Below, piece after piece: positions 1 to 10,602 of a stretch of 64,000 nt of DNA (positions within the stretch are counted from its first letter, which is position 1; each line of letters opens with the position of its first letter). The position numbers and the translations under genes are program-made. The stretch is from Strigamia acuminata (taxonomy: Eukaryota; Arthropoda; Chilopoda; Geophilomorpha; Linotaeniidae), in contig OX442314.1 in assembly GCA_949358305.1 (NCBI GenBank), positions 41,670,581 through 41,734,580 on the forward strand, given 5' to 3'. The notes below the pieces were generated by a model. The model did no database searches, was not told the origin of the DNA, and saw only the letters and a program-made list of their open reading frames with translations.

Positions 1-43
1 CTCATTTAATATAATAACCCAAATCGAAGAATTACTCAAAGAA

Positions 44-3000
44 ATGTCAGACCAAGATGAACAATCCGCGTCTGATAACGAGCGACCTACGCTCGAAAAG
101 GGAAAACGGACCTCCGACTATAACTTAAGGTCGGGCGGCCCGGTTCCCGAACAATCCGCGAAGGCGAAAGCCCGAGCGAATCGGAGGAAAGCAAAGGCGC
201 AGAAAGAGGAAGCAGCTGCTTCGCTCGAGGCCCTAACCGAGCCCGAGCGAGAGCCGCTCTCCTCAGATATGCCCTTTGTCGAAGATACCGATACGGAAGT
301 CCTAGAAAATCAAGAAGAAATTCGCGATACAACAACAGGACGAGTGCCGATACTGGTAGCCGAGGAGAAGACGGGAACTCCGAGGCGAACAACCACAATC
401 GACAGCAACCCATCACCGGCAAAAAGTCACCAATCCGCCCCCCTAAACGAAACTCCGGTACGAAGCACGAGCGGGACCCCGATGGCCTCCAGCGCCTCGG
501 CGAGACCTGCCCCTGTTTCCCCCGAAGTAGCCCATTTAATTCATCTATCGCAACAAGCAGCCCGACTGAAGGCAGTAACCGATATTCCGCCGGGAACGTC
601 AGTCTGGGACTCGATTACTATACTCACAAAAGCAATTTGCGCAGCACAGGCCCCGACGCCAGTCGCAAGACCAGCGGCGGAGACGCCTGTATCGCAAGAA
701 ACGCCGAGTGACGTAGGTAACTTCGTGCCCGATCCTCACAAAGCCCTTCACGAATCTCGGGAGAAAGCCCGAGAAGAATCGAGGCAGGAAACGATAAATC
801 GTCAGCGTAGAGTAAGCGCTGAGAGGAGAGAGCTTTGGAACGAGGAAGAGGAACGACTACAGTGTGAAAAAAGGACCACGGAGGAAACGGAAGAAATGGT
901 ACAGAAGATAAGGGAAGAGCAGGAAGCAAAAATACAAAGAGAATGGAATAATACAGTAGAAGGAAGGCACAGAGAAGCCCAAGACTACGAAGAACAATTC
1001 TGAGCCCTCCTGGCCCAACGAAAAGCCGAGAAATTGCAGAAACTGAGAGAAGAAGCTCAGCGGCAACACCAGAAGTGGGAAGAACAATACCACGAAAGGA
1101 TGAAAGCCGCAAGAGCAAGGAGAGAAAAGGAGCAATTTCTTGAAGAACAAGAAGAATGGGAGCGGTACAGATGGACCGACGAGTACCAAGCTAAGAAAAA
1201 AGCGATAATTGACGAGCAAAAACGATGGGAAGCCGAAAATTGGGAAAAGGAAACAGAGAAATTCCAAAGAGAGTACGAGCAGGACGTTTCGGAGAGAAAG
1301 AAAAAGGAGGATCCGAAAGCGGACAAAGAGCCCACCAGCGGTTCCAACGCCGAAACAAAAAAGAGGAAGTCACAGGAAGACGACCAACCGGATAGAAAAT
1401 CCAGAAACCGTAACCCCTCGAAACAATCCGAAAGAAGCGCCGCAATCGACGCGTTACTTAACAAAAAGAACGCGAATAAGGACCGCGAGCGCCCAGAAAG
1501 AGAAGAGAATAAATGGCATTCTTTTTACGGGAGCAGCGACGAAAAGGAGCTGCCGCCCTCCGGAGGCTCGAAGAAATCACGGGATGGCGAAGAAGTCCCC
1601 CCGAAGGGACCAAGAGACCGCCCACAAGGCGACCCTTCCGACCCCTCTGATTCATCGGACGACGACGACCAAAGTCGACCATCATCCGGATCGCACCGAG
1701 AGAGCCGCGGCAGCAACCAGCACCATTCGGACCGACCGAATGCCTCCAACCGATCTTCGCACAGCTCTCGCCCTTCCATACAGGAGGGGAATTTCCAGGA
1801 CTCTGCCGGCCGACAATATACAATGGCTGAACTGGGACGTGCCTTATTGAACTCTTTCCGAAAGGAAGGAATCGACTTAGGCCACCCCGGAGATGAACAT
1901 AACCGCGCCGGTGAAAGGGTCAAACGCAAATATGGCGTGCGTAACGAACCAGCGGTCGAAGCCACGGGCAACATCCGCTGGCAACACTACGTACAAACGC
2001 GATACGACGGTTCGTGGAAAGCGGGAGACCGCTTCCTCGACGAAGTCATGAGAATTAAGAAAGCTACAAAGGCGACCGTCGCCGATATGCTTACACACGG
2101 CCTAGTGGAGTTAACCACCGGGTCAGCCCGCGAGTGGTACCAAGGGCTGAAAAATCCGACCTGGGACGACTTTCTCGTCCGTTTCGACCTTCGATACGGC
2201 GAGACACCAGACGAGATCAGCAACAAATTGCGTGGCCTCCGTCAAGCCCCAGGTGAAACACTCGCCGATTATGACGCCCGAGCGAAATTACTCTTCGCCC
2301 GAGCACCGTACGAAATTAACCCTGCCGGGTTTACGATGATTTTCTATGGGGGATTGTCAGCACATTCCCAACGAATATTGCTGGACATGCGTGCTCCCCG
2401 CACTGGCAACTATCGGGATGTCAGTAATTATCTCCTAACCAATACGCTGGAGATAGAACAAAGGTACTACGCCTCACTGCCACCCGAAGAGGCGGAAGCC
2501 CACGAAAAGCGACTGATAACCAGCGCCGAACGCCATAAAGCTTCAGAGAAACTAATGAGACCGAGCGAATATCTCAGCGGCATAATGAGCCTCACTGAGG
2601 CGTCTTCGGGACGGACGTTAACACCAAACACCGGTATAACGCTCCCAAGCAACCCGATTGCTGCCCCAAAGAAAGCTCCGACGACTACGGCGATGCAGGT
2701 GACCTCGACTGACTTAGCCGCCTCGGCAAAAGCAGAAGAAGCGTCACCTCCCGCGGCGGTCGCCGAGCCAGCAGAGGAATCAAGCGATGAAGAAGACCTG
2801 CACGAGCACCTCGAGAACTTATCGACGGGGTGCGACGACCAAGGTCCGTACCTTCATCACGCGCACCGAGCGCTAGCCATCACCCAATTCAGAGCTCACG
2901 CCCGCGCCGCCAAGGAAAAAGGGGCGCCGGGCCTCAAAAGACGGTTCCCAACAGCATTCGTCCCGAAAAAACCAGGTTTCACACCCACGGGCGACAAAAG

Positions 3001-3163
3001 CAATATTAAATGCTACAGCTGCGGGGAATACGGCCATTATTCCGACAAATGCGAAAAAACGGCCAAAATCACTAGCGAGACACAGACTATGATGAAGATG
3101 ATGGCCGAGTTAAATATCGCCCTGGCAAAAAACTGCCAAGCGCAGGCGTCGTCGAAGAAATAG
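44..3163 (+). pseudogene. gag: Element A gag, one in-frame stop
   Basis: This is a single frame from the ATG at 44 to the TAG at 3161-3163, broken only by the TGA at 1001-1003; reading continues in the same frame afterwards. The full span is 1040 codons, long for a Ty3/Gypsy gag. The first ~400 residues are very rich in Glu, Arg, Lys and Gln and look like a long coiled coil. A Ser/Asp/Pro linker follows, then a retrotransposon-gag capsid region (about nt 1960-2480) and one CCHC zinc knuckle at nt 3012-3053 (CYSCGEYGHYSDKC). Gag would package the element RNA. The heptamer A AAA AAC at 3127-3133, 28 nt before the stop codon, passes ribosomes into pol. The TGA may be inactivating or a polymorphism; readthrough is possible but has no visible support. 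Confidence 0.85.
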
Positions 3164-3180
3164 AATTGATTTCGTCTGCG
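3127..3180 (+). promoter_or_regulatory. -1 ribosomal frameshift cassette, element A
   Basis: The heptamer AAAAAAC (3127-3133) is in the slippery phase A AAA AAC of the gag frame. A 7-nt spacer follows, then an 8-bp stem: CGCAGGCG (3141-3148) with CGTCTGCG (3173-3180), seven Watson-Crick pairs and one G-U. Pol is open in the -1 frame from this point, and gag stops at 3161. Confidence 0.85.
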
Positions 3181-6100
3181 AAAGCCGAGGAAATAACAAA
3201 GAAAAAGAAATTCCATACCGGACCTGCCGGTCACACCATACTTGATGCGCAGATCAAAGACCGAGCCCAATCCGCACCAGAGAAGGAAGAAAAAGTGATA
3301 CTGAGGGGCATGCAAGTGAGAACTGAGGCCAAGACAGACGATAGTTGGGCCGAACTCCCGTTTGACCTGGACGTCGTACCGCAGAAATTGCGAGTATTTC
3401 ACTGCAACGTCTCAAAGTCACATTGCGAGACACTCTGTATGTTACCAGTGACCATTGAAAACCAAAAGTTACTGGGACTACTGGATTCCGGAGCAAATCG
3501 TTCTTTCATATCCGAAGATCTAGTCGAGAGCCTAGACATCGAAGACAAAATGATGAAAGTGAATGAGAATGTGGAATTACTCACGGCTAATGGCTATGTA
3601 AAGCCAAGGGGCGTAATAAAAATCACCATCGATTGGAGGGGAGGGAACCTATCCCACCCCTTCTTAGTGTTGCCATCCCACGACAAGGTGTTCCTCCTCG
3701 GAATCGACATCATGGCTAAATTAAAAATACAGCCAAATCCGATAACGAGATCGTGGAATTGGATAAGCCCCGAAGGTGAAAGGCCCGTTCCAGTGGTACC
3801 CCAAAAATTACTGGACGAGGCCCAAGATAAGGAGGAATACGAGAAAGGACTGCGAAATTTCGTACAGGACTACGATTTCGTAGCCTTCGCTCTGGAATTA
3901 CAAAGAAGTAACATGGTGGACACGTTGGTCGAGGAAGCCGCTCTACAAGTCAACGAGGCATCGTTATTAAAACGAGTGCTTCGCAAGCACGAAAGGATCC
4001 TCACCAAAACGCCCGGAAGAACGACCGAAGCCGTACACGAGATCGTACTGACGACGGACAAACCGATTCGCGTGCCATACAAAGGAATGAATCCCCAAAA
4101 ACGGGACATAGTAACCCAGATGTGTCAAGACATGCTCGATAAAGGCATCGTCACAGAAGCATTGGGCGAATACGCGATGAGGATCGTCCTAGTAATGCGA
4201 CCCGGCTCCGAGCCTCGCTTGTGTATCGACTACCGCCCGCTCAATGCAATAACGGTGATAGATCCGATACAGATGCCCTCCATCGAAGCGATTCTCCGTG
4301 AGCTGGCTCCATTTAATTGGGTAACCACCATGGACCTGTCAAAAGGGTACTGGCAGGTCGAACTCCGACCAGAAGATAAGCTAAAGACAGCGTTTTACTC
4401 GCCTATAGGGCGATTGATGTTCAACGTAATGCCATTCGGACTAGTGAACGCACCAAGCACATTTCAAAAGTTAATCGAAAGCGTCCTCGGAGACATGTTA
4501 CATGATTTCGTATGGGCTTATCTCGACAATTTCATTATTGCGTCAGACACTTTTGAGGAACACATAGAGCACATAGACCGAGTGGTCTCCCGTTTAGCCA
4601 AAGCTGGACTCCACGTCCACCCCGGAAAGAGCAAGTTCTGTAGAAAAGAACTTGCCTTCCTAGGCTATCGAATCGGAGTTGAGGGGATCGCCATTGATCC
4701 CGAAAAAGTACGAGCAATAAATGGATTCCCAGCACCCGAAGATATCAAGGGAGTCCAGAGATTCATGGGGATGATTAATTTCTTTGGCAGACTGCTCCCC
4801 AATTTGGCAGAAGTAGCCGCGCCCGTAACGGACCTCCTGCGAACGGACCGCGAGTTCACGTGGACGGCCGAATGCGAGGCCGCCTTCAACGCCATAAAAC
4901 AAATGCTGGCAGACGTCGACAAAATGCCACTACCCGATCTAAACCGACCGTTCGTACTGCATACCGACGCCAGCCGGGTTGGCCTGGGAGCAGCCCTCTT
5001 GCAAAAACACACGTACAACGGAGTGGAGCAAGAAGTACCCTGTATGTTCATAAGCCGAAAAATACAGGGAGCCGAGAAAAACTACACGGCTACCGAACTG
5101 GAGTGCTTAGCCGTAATATGGGCTGTTCGGAAATTTCGTGACTACCTAGAGTATACGAATTTCGAGGTGCAGACCGATCATCAAGCATTAAGTTGGTTGA
5201 TGAAATTAAAAGAACCATCCGGCAGACTCGCCAGATGGCAACTCGAACTCATGGCGTGCGACATAACAATAACATATCGCCCCGGAAAATTCAATCAGGT
5301 AGCCGACGCTTTATCGCGAGCCCCGGCGTCCGACCCCCATGGTCCGGACGACGACGGCGAAGACGATTCGCGTCTACTTTATTGTCCGACGCCCAGACGG
5401 ATTTGGCGCCTTCGTAAAGCGAACGAATTGCCCGTGATGGAGCCCGCTGATAAAACTTTTTGTGGTTTCTGGACTCGAACGTACCAGCCAGCTGGAGCAA
5501 CCGACGCGAAGACGGAGGCAGCCCCTCCAGTCGTCCAAGAGACCCCAAAAACTCCGCTGCGTGCCTTCACGGCCACAATAGAAAAGAAAACGCAATACGC
5601 ACCGCCAACAAGACTCGAGTTCATCGAACATCAGGCGACCGACGCCAAATGTCAAATAATGACTCGATTCCTAGAAAAGGGGGAATATCCGGTCGACATG
5701 ACGAATCCTCATTGCAGAAAGCAATTTGCTAAGGAAGCCACCAGCTACCTGATAGACGACGGGTTGCTACTGAAATACCACCCGACGTTTCAGGACGACC
5801 TTAGCGGAGCGGGAAACGCGATAAAAGTGGTGGTGCCTGTCTCGCTACACACCCGATTGCTGTGGCTGATGCACGGGCACCCACTCGCTAGCCACGCCGG
5901 CATAGCAAGAACATTGTACCGCGTGAAGCAGATATTTTTTTGGCCCGGAGCCCGCCAGAAAATAACGAAATTTATTCGTCACTGCTCCCGGTGCCAAGCA
6001 TGTCGACCTCGCGACAAAGTGGCCAGAAACACAATGTCTCTCGGCCCCTATGCTCCCTTTGACTGTTGGAGTGTTGACTTGATGGGCCCCAAGCCCACAA

Positions 6101-7269
6101 CAAGCAACCGCAACATGTATATACTTGTAATTATGGACGTAGCGACCCGTTGGCCCGAGTTGTACGCCCTCGCGAAGCCCTCGGCGGAAAATATCGCCGA
6201 GTGTCTTTACGACGTGGCGTTGCGATTTGGGTTTCCTCGGAAACTCATTTCCGATAACGGGCCCCAATTCAGGTCCAAAATATACAAGGAGTTCTGCAAG
6301 AAATTTAAGATGGAGATCTCAAACACCTCCACTTATAATCCTCAAACGAACCCCGTGGAAAGGCTAAACAAAGACGTGAAATACGCTTTGACGGTGTTCA
6401 CCGACGTACACAATCGGTGGGATGAGTATCTACGTGAGATAGCGTTCAGCATTCGCTCCACCGTATCAAGAACACGCGACTTCTCACCGGCGTTTCTTAA
6501 TTTCGCCCGCGAACTGAGAATGCCGTGGGACCCACGAGTTGCGGAGGCAGTGAATGTGCTGGACCCCGCTAACCCACACGAGTACGTATGTCGTTTGGAA
6601 CAGACGATTTCCGACACATATCAGCACCTAATGACTCACATCTTTGACCTACGGGAAAGAGTCGCAGAAAAAGAAGGAGAATTGGAATTCACGAATTTCA
6701 AGGTCAACGACCTGGTGTGGAAGGAAACACACATATTATCGAATGCTGCGAGGGGCATTGCCGCGGGTCTGGCCGACAAAAGGAACGGACCCTATGTAAT
6801 TGTGGCAGAACACGGCGGCAACGCCTACCAATTGCGCAGATTAACAGATAATAAAAATTTCCAGTCGATCAACGGCCGGGAATTAAAACCATATCTACCA
6901 GAATTTCGCCAAGAAATATGGCTGGAAGGTCAGACGCACAGCGGCCAAGGTGGCACAGTGGTCGACACATTCCAAAATAACAACGAAATTGGCGAAGGAG
7001 CAGACGAAGATGACGAATTTTTCGACGCCGAATCCCAACCCGCAGATGCTCCCAGTCAAGCGGAGCAAGCAGTCTCGGAGAGGGAGGAAGCAGAAGAAAA
7101 TACTTCTGAAAAAGAAAAAACAAAATTAAAGGAAGTAAACAATACCGCAACATCGGAGATGAGCGACCAAGTGGGAGCCGATACCACTCGCGAGCAAAAA
7201 CGCAACCTTCGACCGCGAAAATCGAAGAATCCGTTCATCCAAGACGGAAAAATCACCGGGAGAAACTAA
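3133..7269 (+). CDS. pol: Element A pol: protease, RT, RNase H, integrase (RT site mutated)
   Basis: Pol is expressed by -1 frameshifting from gag; 3133 is the first new-frame codon, giving about 1378 residues. In order: aspartic protease with DSG near residue 118; reverse transcriptase to about residue 540; RNase H from about residue 610 (HTDAS, then TDHQALSWL); and integrase with an HHCC zinc site near residues 913-955 and DDE residues near 980 (SVDLMG), 1040 (SDNGPQF) and 1074 (PVERLN). A GPY/F-type motif (RNGPYVIV) and an acidic tail follow. The RT catalytic box at residues 463-466 reads YLDN (Asn codon AAT at 4528-4530), where B, C and D have YLDD. Loss of the second Asp should abolish RT, so A could move only with enzyme supplied by another copy. 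There is no chromodomain. Confidence 0.92.
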   Translation: MPSAGVVEEIELISSAKAEEITKKKKFHTGPAGHTILDAQIKDRAQSAPEKEEKVILRGMQVRTEAKTDDSWAELPFDLDVVPQKLRVFHCNVSKSHCETLCMLPVTIENQKLLGLLDSGANRSFISEDLVESLDIEDKMMKVNENVELLTANGYVKPRGVIKITIDWRGGNLSHPFLVLPSHDKVFLLGIDIMAKLKIQPNPITRSWNWISPEGERPVPVVPQKLLDEAQDKEEYEKGLRNFVQDYDFVAFALELQRSNMVDTLVEEAALQVNEASLLKRVLRKHERILTKTPGRTTEAVHEIVLTTDKPIRVPYKGMNPQKRDIVTQMCQDMLDKGIVTEALGEYAMRIVLVMRPGSEPRLCIDYRPLNAITVIDPIQMPSIEAILRELAPFNWVTTMDLSKGYWQVELRPEDKLKTAFYSPIGRLMFNVMPFGLVNAPSTFQKLIESVLGDMLHDFVWAYLDNFIIASDTFEEHIEHIDRVVSRLAKAGLHVHPGKSKFCRKELAFLGYRIGVEGIAIDPEKVRAINGFPAPEDIKGVQRFMGMINFFGRLLPNLAEVAAPVTDLLRTDREFTWTAECEAAFNAIKQMLADVDKMPLPDLNRPFVLHTDASRVGLGAALLQKHTYNGVEQEVPCMFISRKIQGAEKNYTATELECLAVIWAVRKFRDYLEYTNFEVQTDHQALSWLMKLKEPSGRLARWQLELMACDITITYRPGKFNQVADALSRAPASDPHGPDDDGEDDSRLLYCPTPRRIWRLRKANELPVMEPADKTFCGFWTRTYQPAGATDAKTEAAPPVVQETPKTPLRAFTATIEKKTQYAPPTRLEFIEHQATDAKCQIMTRFLEKGEYPVDMTNPHCRKQFAKEATSYLIDDGLLLKYHPTFQDDLSGAGNAIKVVVPVSLHTRLLWLMHGHPLASHAGIARTLYRVKQIFFWPGARQKITKFIRHCSRCQACRPRDKVARNTMSLGPYAPFDCWSVDLMGPKPTTSNRNMYILVIMDVATRWPELYALAKPSAENIAECLYDVALRFGFPRKLISDNGPQFRSKIYKEFCKKFKMEISNTSTYNPQTNPVERLNKDVKYALTVFTDVHNRWDEYLREIAFSIRSTVSRTRDFSPAFLNFARELRMPWDPRVAEAVNVLDPANPHEYVCRLEQTISDTYQHLMTHIFDLRERVAEKEGELEFTNFKVNDLVWKETHILSNAARGIAAGLADKRNGPYVIVAEHGGNAYQLRRLTDNKNFQSINGRELKPYLPEFRQEIWLEGQTHSGQGGTVVDTFQNNNEIGEGADEDDEFFDAESQPADAPSQAEQAVSEREEAEENTSEKEKTKLKEVNNTATSEMSDQVGADTTREQKRNLRPRKSKNPFIQDGKITGRN

Positions 7270-7279
7270 AAGAAAGAAA

Positions 7280-7369
7280 ATGGTCAAAACATGTGATTGC
7301 GGCGTCGTAAAATTGAAGAAATTCACTTACGAGAGCTGCAACGCATGTCGAGACATAAAATTCGGCTAA
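7280..7369 (+). CDS. Possible 29-residue Cys-rich micro-ORF after pol (element A)
   Basis: A short ORF starts at an ATG 8 nt after the pol stop and ends with TAA at 7367-7369. It holds two Cys pairs, CDC near the N-terminus and CNAC about 15 residues later, separated by a basic stretch (KLKKFTYES). The spacing would suit a single zinc ribbon-like site. No equivalent is visible after pol in B, C or D. It may be chance, or a relic of a larger zinc-binding protein; the type II third ORFs of B and D also use paired Cys motifs. Confidence 0.35.
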   Translation: MVKTCDCGVVKLKKFTYESCNACRDIKFG

Positions 7370-7670
7370 GTCCGAACTTCGTCGTCAGTTATCACCGTCA
7401 ATATCGAAAAGCGAGATTGCATGACGTATCGGTCGAAACCCCGTAGCGTAACATGCGCACGGCTCGATCGCATACGTCGGCCCCGTAGCTCCACGCTCGC
7501 ACGGACGAGTCTCGTACCGTACGAGACGCGTCCGTGACCCATAATCCTCTGCGCCGGTCGGTTCCACTTCCGTTTGTTTTCTTGAAAGCAAAAGCACGCG
7601 TTCTCTCTCTTTCACCGTGAAAGTAGAAAAAACCTCTTTCTTTCAAGTTGAGCAATCTGAGTTTTTCTTT
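7370..7670 (+). other. Structured pol-ORF3 spacer, element A
   Basis: This stretch is non-coding. It holds a near-perfect 35-nt palindrome at 7501-7535 (arms of 17 nt with one mismatch around a single central base) and, at 7626-7647, a pyrimidine tract ending in AG. That is a likely 3' splice site, 23 nt before the ATG at 7671 that begins ORF3. Confidence 0.6.
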
Positions 7671-7790
7671 ATGGCCGATCGACGCAACCCGAGAATTGAC
7701 CCCGACGCCTCGTCCTCCAGAGACGAGAGCGAAGGATTGGTCATCGAGGCGGAGGAAGAAGATTGGGATGAGCCGGAGCAACAACCACAG
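7671..7790 (+). CDS. Element A ORF3 (type I), start exon
   Basis: A 40-codon exon begins at the ATG at 7671 and ends exactly on a codon at CAG|GTAACA (donor GT 7791-7792). The peptide is very acidic (a run of Glu, Asp and Trp near its end). An upstream acceptor (AG 7646-7647 after a long pyrimidine tract) suggests the exon is joined to a 5' leader, giving a multiply spliced subgenomic RNA. The next exon starts at 8338 in phase 0. Element C has the same arrangement (33502-33591 joined to 33862). That supports real splicing, although the ORF in exon 2 has its own ATG at 8320 inside the proposed intron. Confidence 0.7.
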
Positions 7791-8337
7791 GTAACATAAG
7801 ATCTTCCCGTAAGATCGAAAATGTAATCCGCCGACATCCGACACCATGTCGGATTGTGGCGCGTGATAACTTGACTGATGAATTCTTTTTTGTATTTATT
7901 TTGTTGATTTTCGGTAGAATCGGAGCTCGGGCGCGGAAACCTTTTTCGTGCTCGAAGATCTCCGATCTCCAAACCCAGACAAAGGAATTGTTTGCCAAGA
8001 TGGCGTCGCTAAAAAATTAGAAAAAAAAAATTAAAATCTGAAAGTAACGTTGAAACTTCGTAATAAATTAAAATACGAGTAGAAAAGCTTAAATAAAAAC
8101 AACCGATTCTTTTGTATTTCGCGACGTTGTTTTGAGCGGACCTCCTGAATCTAAAAAAAGGTAGCAAGAGAAAGACTGAGCTACACCAGCGGCCAACCAC
8201 CGCGGACCTGCGAATAATCAGGACGGAGAGGAGCGGCCACAACCGAAAGAAATTTTGGTGCAACCGCCGATCTCGCAATTTTTATTCCAAATATTGATAA
8301 AAAGGGCATCGAAATTAAAATGTTTTTAATGCTTCAG
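7791..8337 (+). other. Intron in element A ORF3
   Basis: This is a 547-nt GT-AG interval: donor CAG|GTAACA and acceptor TTAATGCTTCAG|GTC. It is AU-rich with several stops in the exon frame, and both flanking exons are in phase 0. Removing it fuses the acidic start exon to the conserved exon-2 N-terminus. Confidence 0.65.
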
Positions 8338-10602
8338 GTCGACCCGCTACAATCATGGGACGCCCTGCCGTCTACAGTGCCCACCAAGGGCAACATCTTC
8401 CGGTTAGCGATGCCAGAATTCATCCGGCTAGCTTATCCAGAGGAAGACACCGATGTCTGGGCCCTGAGATTACGCTACTCCCGAGCGATCGAAGAATACT
8501 TTGACCGATCGAGGACGCTGGTCGAATGTTTGCCCAGAAAAATGCGAGAAAGAGTGGGGCCGCGGATCAATCCCGCCTTTAATCCGCCGAGCCCTATCTT
8601 TTCGGAGTTACTTCGAGCTCAGTACGGTGGTACCGAAGCGGATGAGCACACCGGCCTTCGGTGGCGCAACGCCGCAACGCCAGAAGAGCGGAGACGAATC
8701 GTCCGCGAAGAGATCGCTCACCTAGAGCGAACGGCAACCAGTGCCGTAATACGAGTTTTGGAGCGAAATGGTTTCTCGACGGGAGAAATCAAAGAATGGT
8801 TACGAGAGGCCCGAGAAGACCGCCAAGCAACACCGTGGGTGCCGCCCGTCGGCTTTATCACCACTCAAGCCGAAATGTGGCAGCTACATCGAGTCGGCAT
8901 CCTTCAGAGCGGCACACGAGTCAGGAGGCTAAAGAGACAGGCCTCAAGCTCGATCAGCGGCCCCGCTCAGCTTGGACAGGCCCTCTCCACCGAGGAGAGC
9001 GGCCCGTCGACGAGTGGGACGCAACCCCGCCATTCGAACAGTTGCGACTCAAGAACGCAAACGGTCGTCCAGTCGGGAGGCCTACGCTCCGTCGTAATAG
9101 TACCCGCCTCATCCCGCGAATTACGGATAAATCCAGAAGCCGTACCTTCCGACTCGTGGAGCGACCGGGTCGACGAACAGGAGAGACAAGCGGCTACCGC
9201 AGCCGCGCCCTCTCTCTTCCTGGTGCGTACCGTCCGACCGTCGGACGAAGAGTCGACCATGTTCGACCAAGCGGAACCCCCGTACAAAATCCGAAGAGAC
9301 TCGGTACCCCCTTCACACATCGAAACCGCCAACACCAGGCGCAACCGGAAGAGCAGAGCCCGCCGCAGGCAAAGAATGCAAACCCTGCTAGCAAAACTCG
9401 CCGCCGCCGAGAAGAGGCCGACCGCCGCCGGTAGTTCGGACTCGCCCAGAGCCGAACCCGCAGCCGTGTCGTCCTCCAATCGGAAGAAGGGACCCGAAGG
9501 ATGGTGCGAAACCATCGAAGAAAAAATGGATCTGGACGAGGAGATGGAGCCGGAAAAACCCATGTCCCGCAGAGAACTGGCGGAGGTACTCACCAGCGCC
9601 TTCCGCGGATTCTCCGCAAACCGGCCGACGTCCTCCACAGACCAAACAGTAGCTGCGCCGTCCGCACCAGCCTTCCATCCTGTCCAACCAAGCTGGCCGC
9701 CTCTCCTCGAGGCCCCACCACCAGCCATAACTAGATGGGCGCCCCCTGGAAACATGCGACCAGGCGAGGCGTTCCTAGAATACGTCCCGCACCAACCACC
9801 AGGACTGGCTCCTCCGCCAGTTCCTCCGCCAACTCAGGCACCGAGGCCGGCTCGTGACGCCATGTGGTACGAGGAGAAAGAGCGGGATGCCCGAAATCGA
9901 CGAGAGGCAGCGAATCCCACCTTGGGAGAACTACAGGCCCACCAGGCTGAATGTGAGCACCCCGCTACCGCCGAACGGGCCTTGACACAGGCTGACGCCG
10001 CTCAGACGGAACACATCAATTGGGCGATAGCCCAAATGCGCAAACTATCCGCCACTTTTTCGGCAGATCCAAACCGCGCCCTGCCGTCCAACCGAAGCAG
10101 CTTAAACGCCGAGGTAACACGCGTGATGTCCGAAATCCTGTCTCCCGCCCTCTTCCTGGACGGCCGACAGTCGATGGCCGCCTGGACCATAATCGACAGA
10201 GAGGGCGTATTTCTGAACAGGGCCCTCTACCAACTTTGGGCCGAGTTTACGCCAGCCGCGGCCGACCTCCGGTTCGAGTTGGCCCGCTCCATGGAAAACC
10301 CGAATTTCCAGTTCGCGAAAATGCGTTCGATGGCGTTCCGCTACAGAAATCCAGGGGTCCACCCGACGTTGCTACGAAAGGTCGCCGAAGAGGCGCCCGC
10401 TAAGGAGGAAGCCGTCCGCCCCATCGTGGTGGCCGAGACGGTTCCTCCCAAACCTGCCGCCTGGAGTTATATCCCGACTCCAAAGCCTGTATTCCCGAAG
10501 GAACGAAGGGCGAGTACGCGGCCAAAATTAATCCCGAAGCGATCACGCAAGGGACCCCAGACTCCCCCACTGCCGTCGCCCTCGCCACCTTCGACGAGCA
10601 TG
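8338..10602 (+). CDS. Element A ORF3 (type I), exon 2, first part
   Basis: This is the main body of a third ORF of unknown function. The frame is open from before 8338 to 10602, where element C interrupts it; it resumes at 37182 in frame, so the complete product would be about 974 residues including the start exon. The N-terminal region is conserved with element C exon 2 (pattern ALPxxVPT ... IFRxAxPE ... IR). An Arg/Ser-rich section with a basic cluster (RKSRARRRQR) follows, then a Pro-rich stretch (residues ~450-520) and a helical region also shared with C. No signal peptide, transmembrane helix or Cys-rich ectodomain is seen, so it is not an envelope protein. A nuclear or RNA-binding accessory role is possible but is inference. 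Confidence 0.75.
10599..10602 (+). other. Target-site duplication CATG (left copy) of element C
   Basis: CATG at 10599-10602 matches CATG at 37178-37181, immediately outside the TG...CA ends of element C. Removing C and one copy leaves A's ORF3 continuous and in frame. Confidence 0.9.

Noticed and set aside
8338-10602. Third ORFs as retroviral envelope genes
   Set aside because: Position fits env, but neither type has a signal peptide, transmembrane helix, furin-like site or ectodomain Cys pattern; they are charged, Pro- or Cys-rich.
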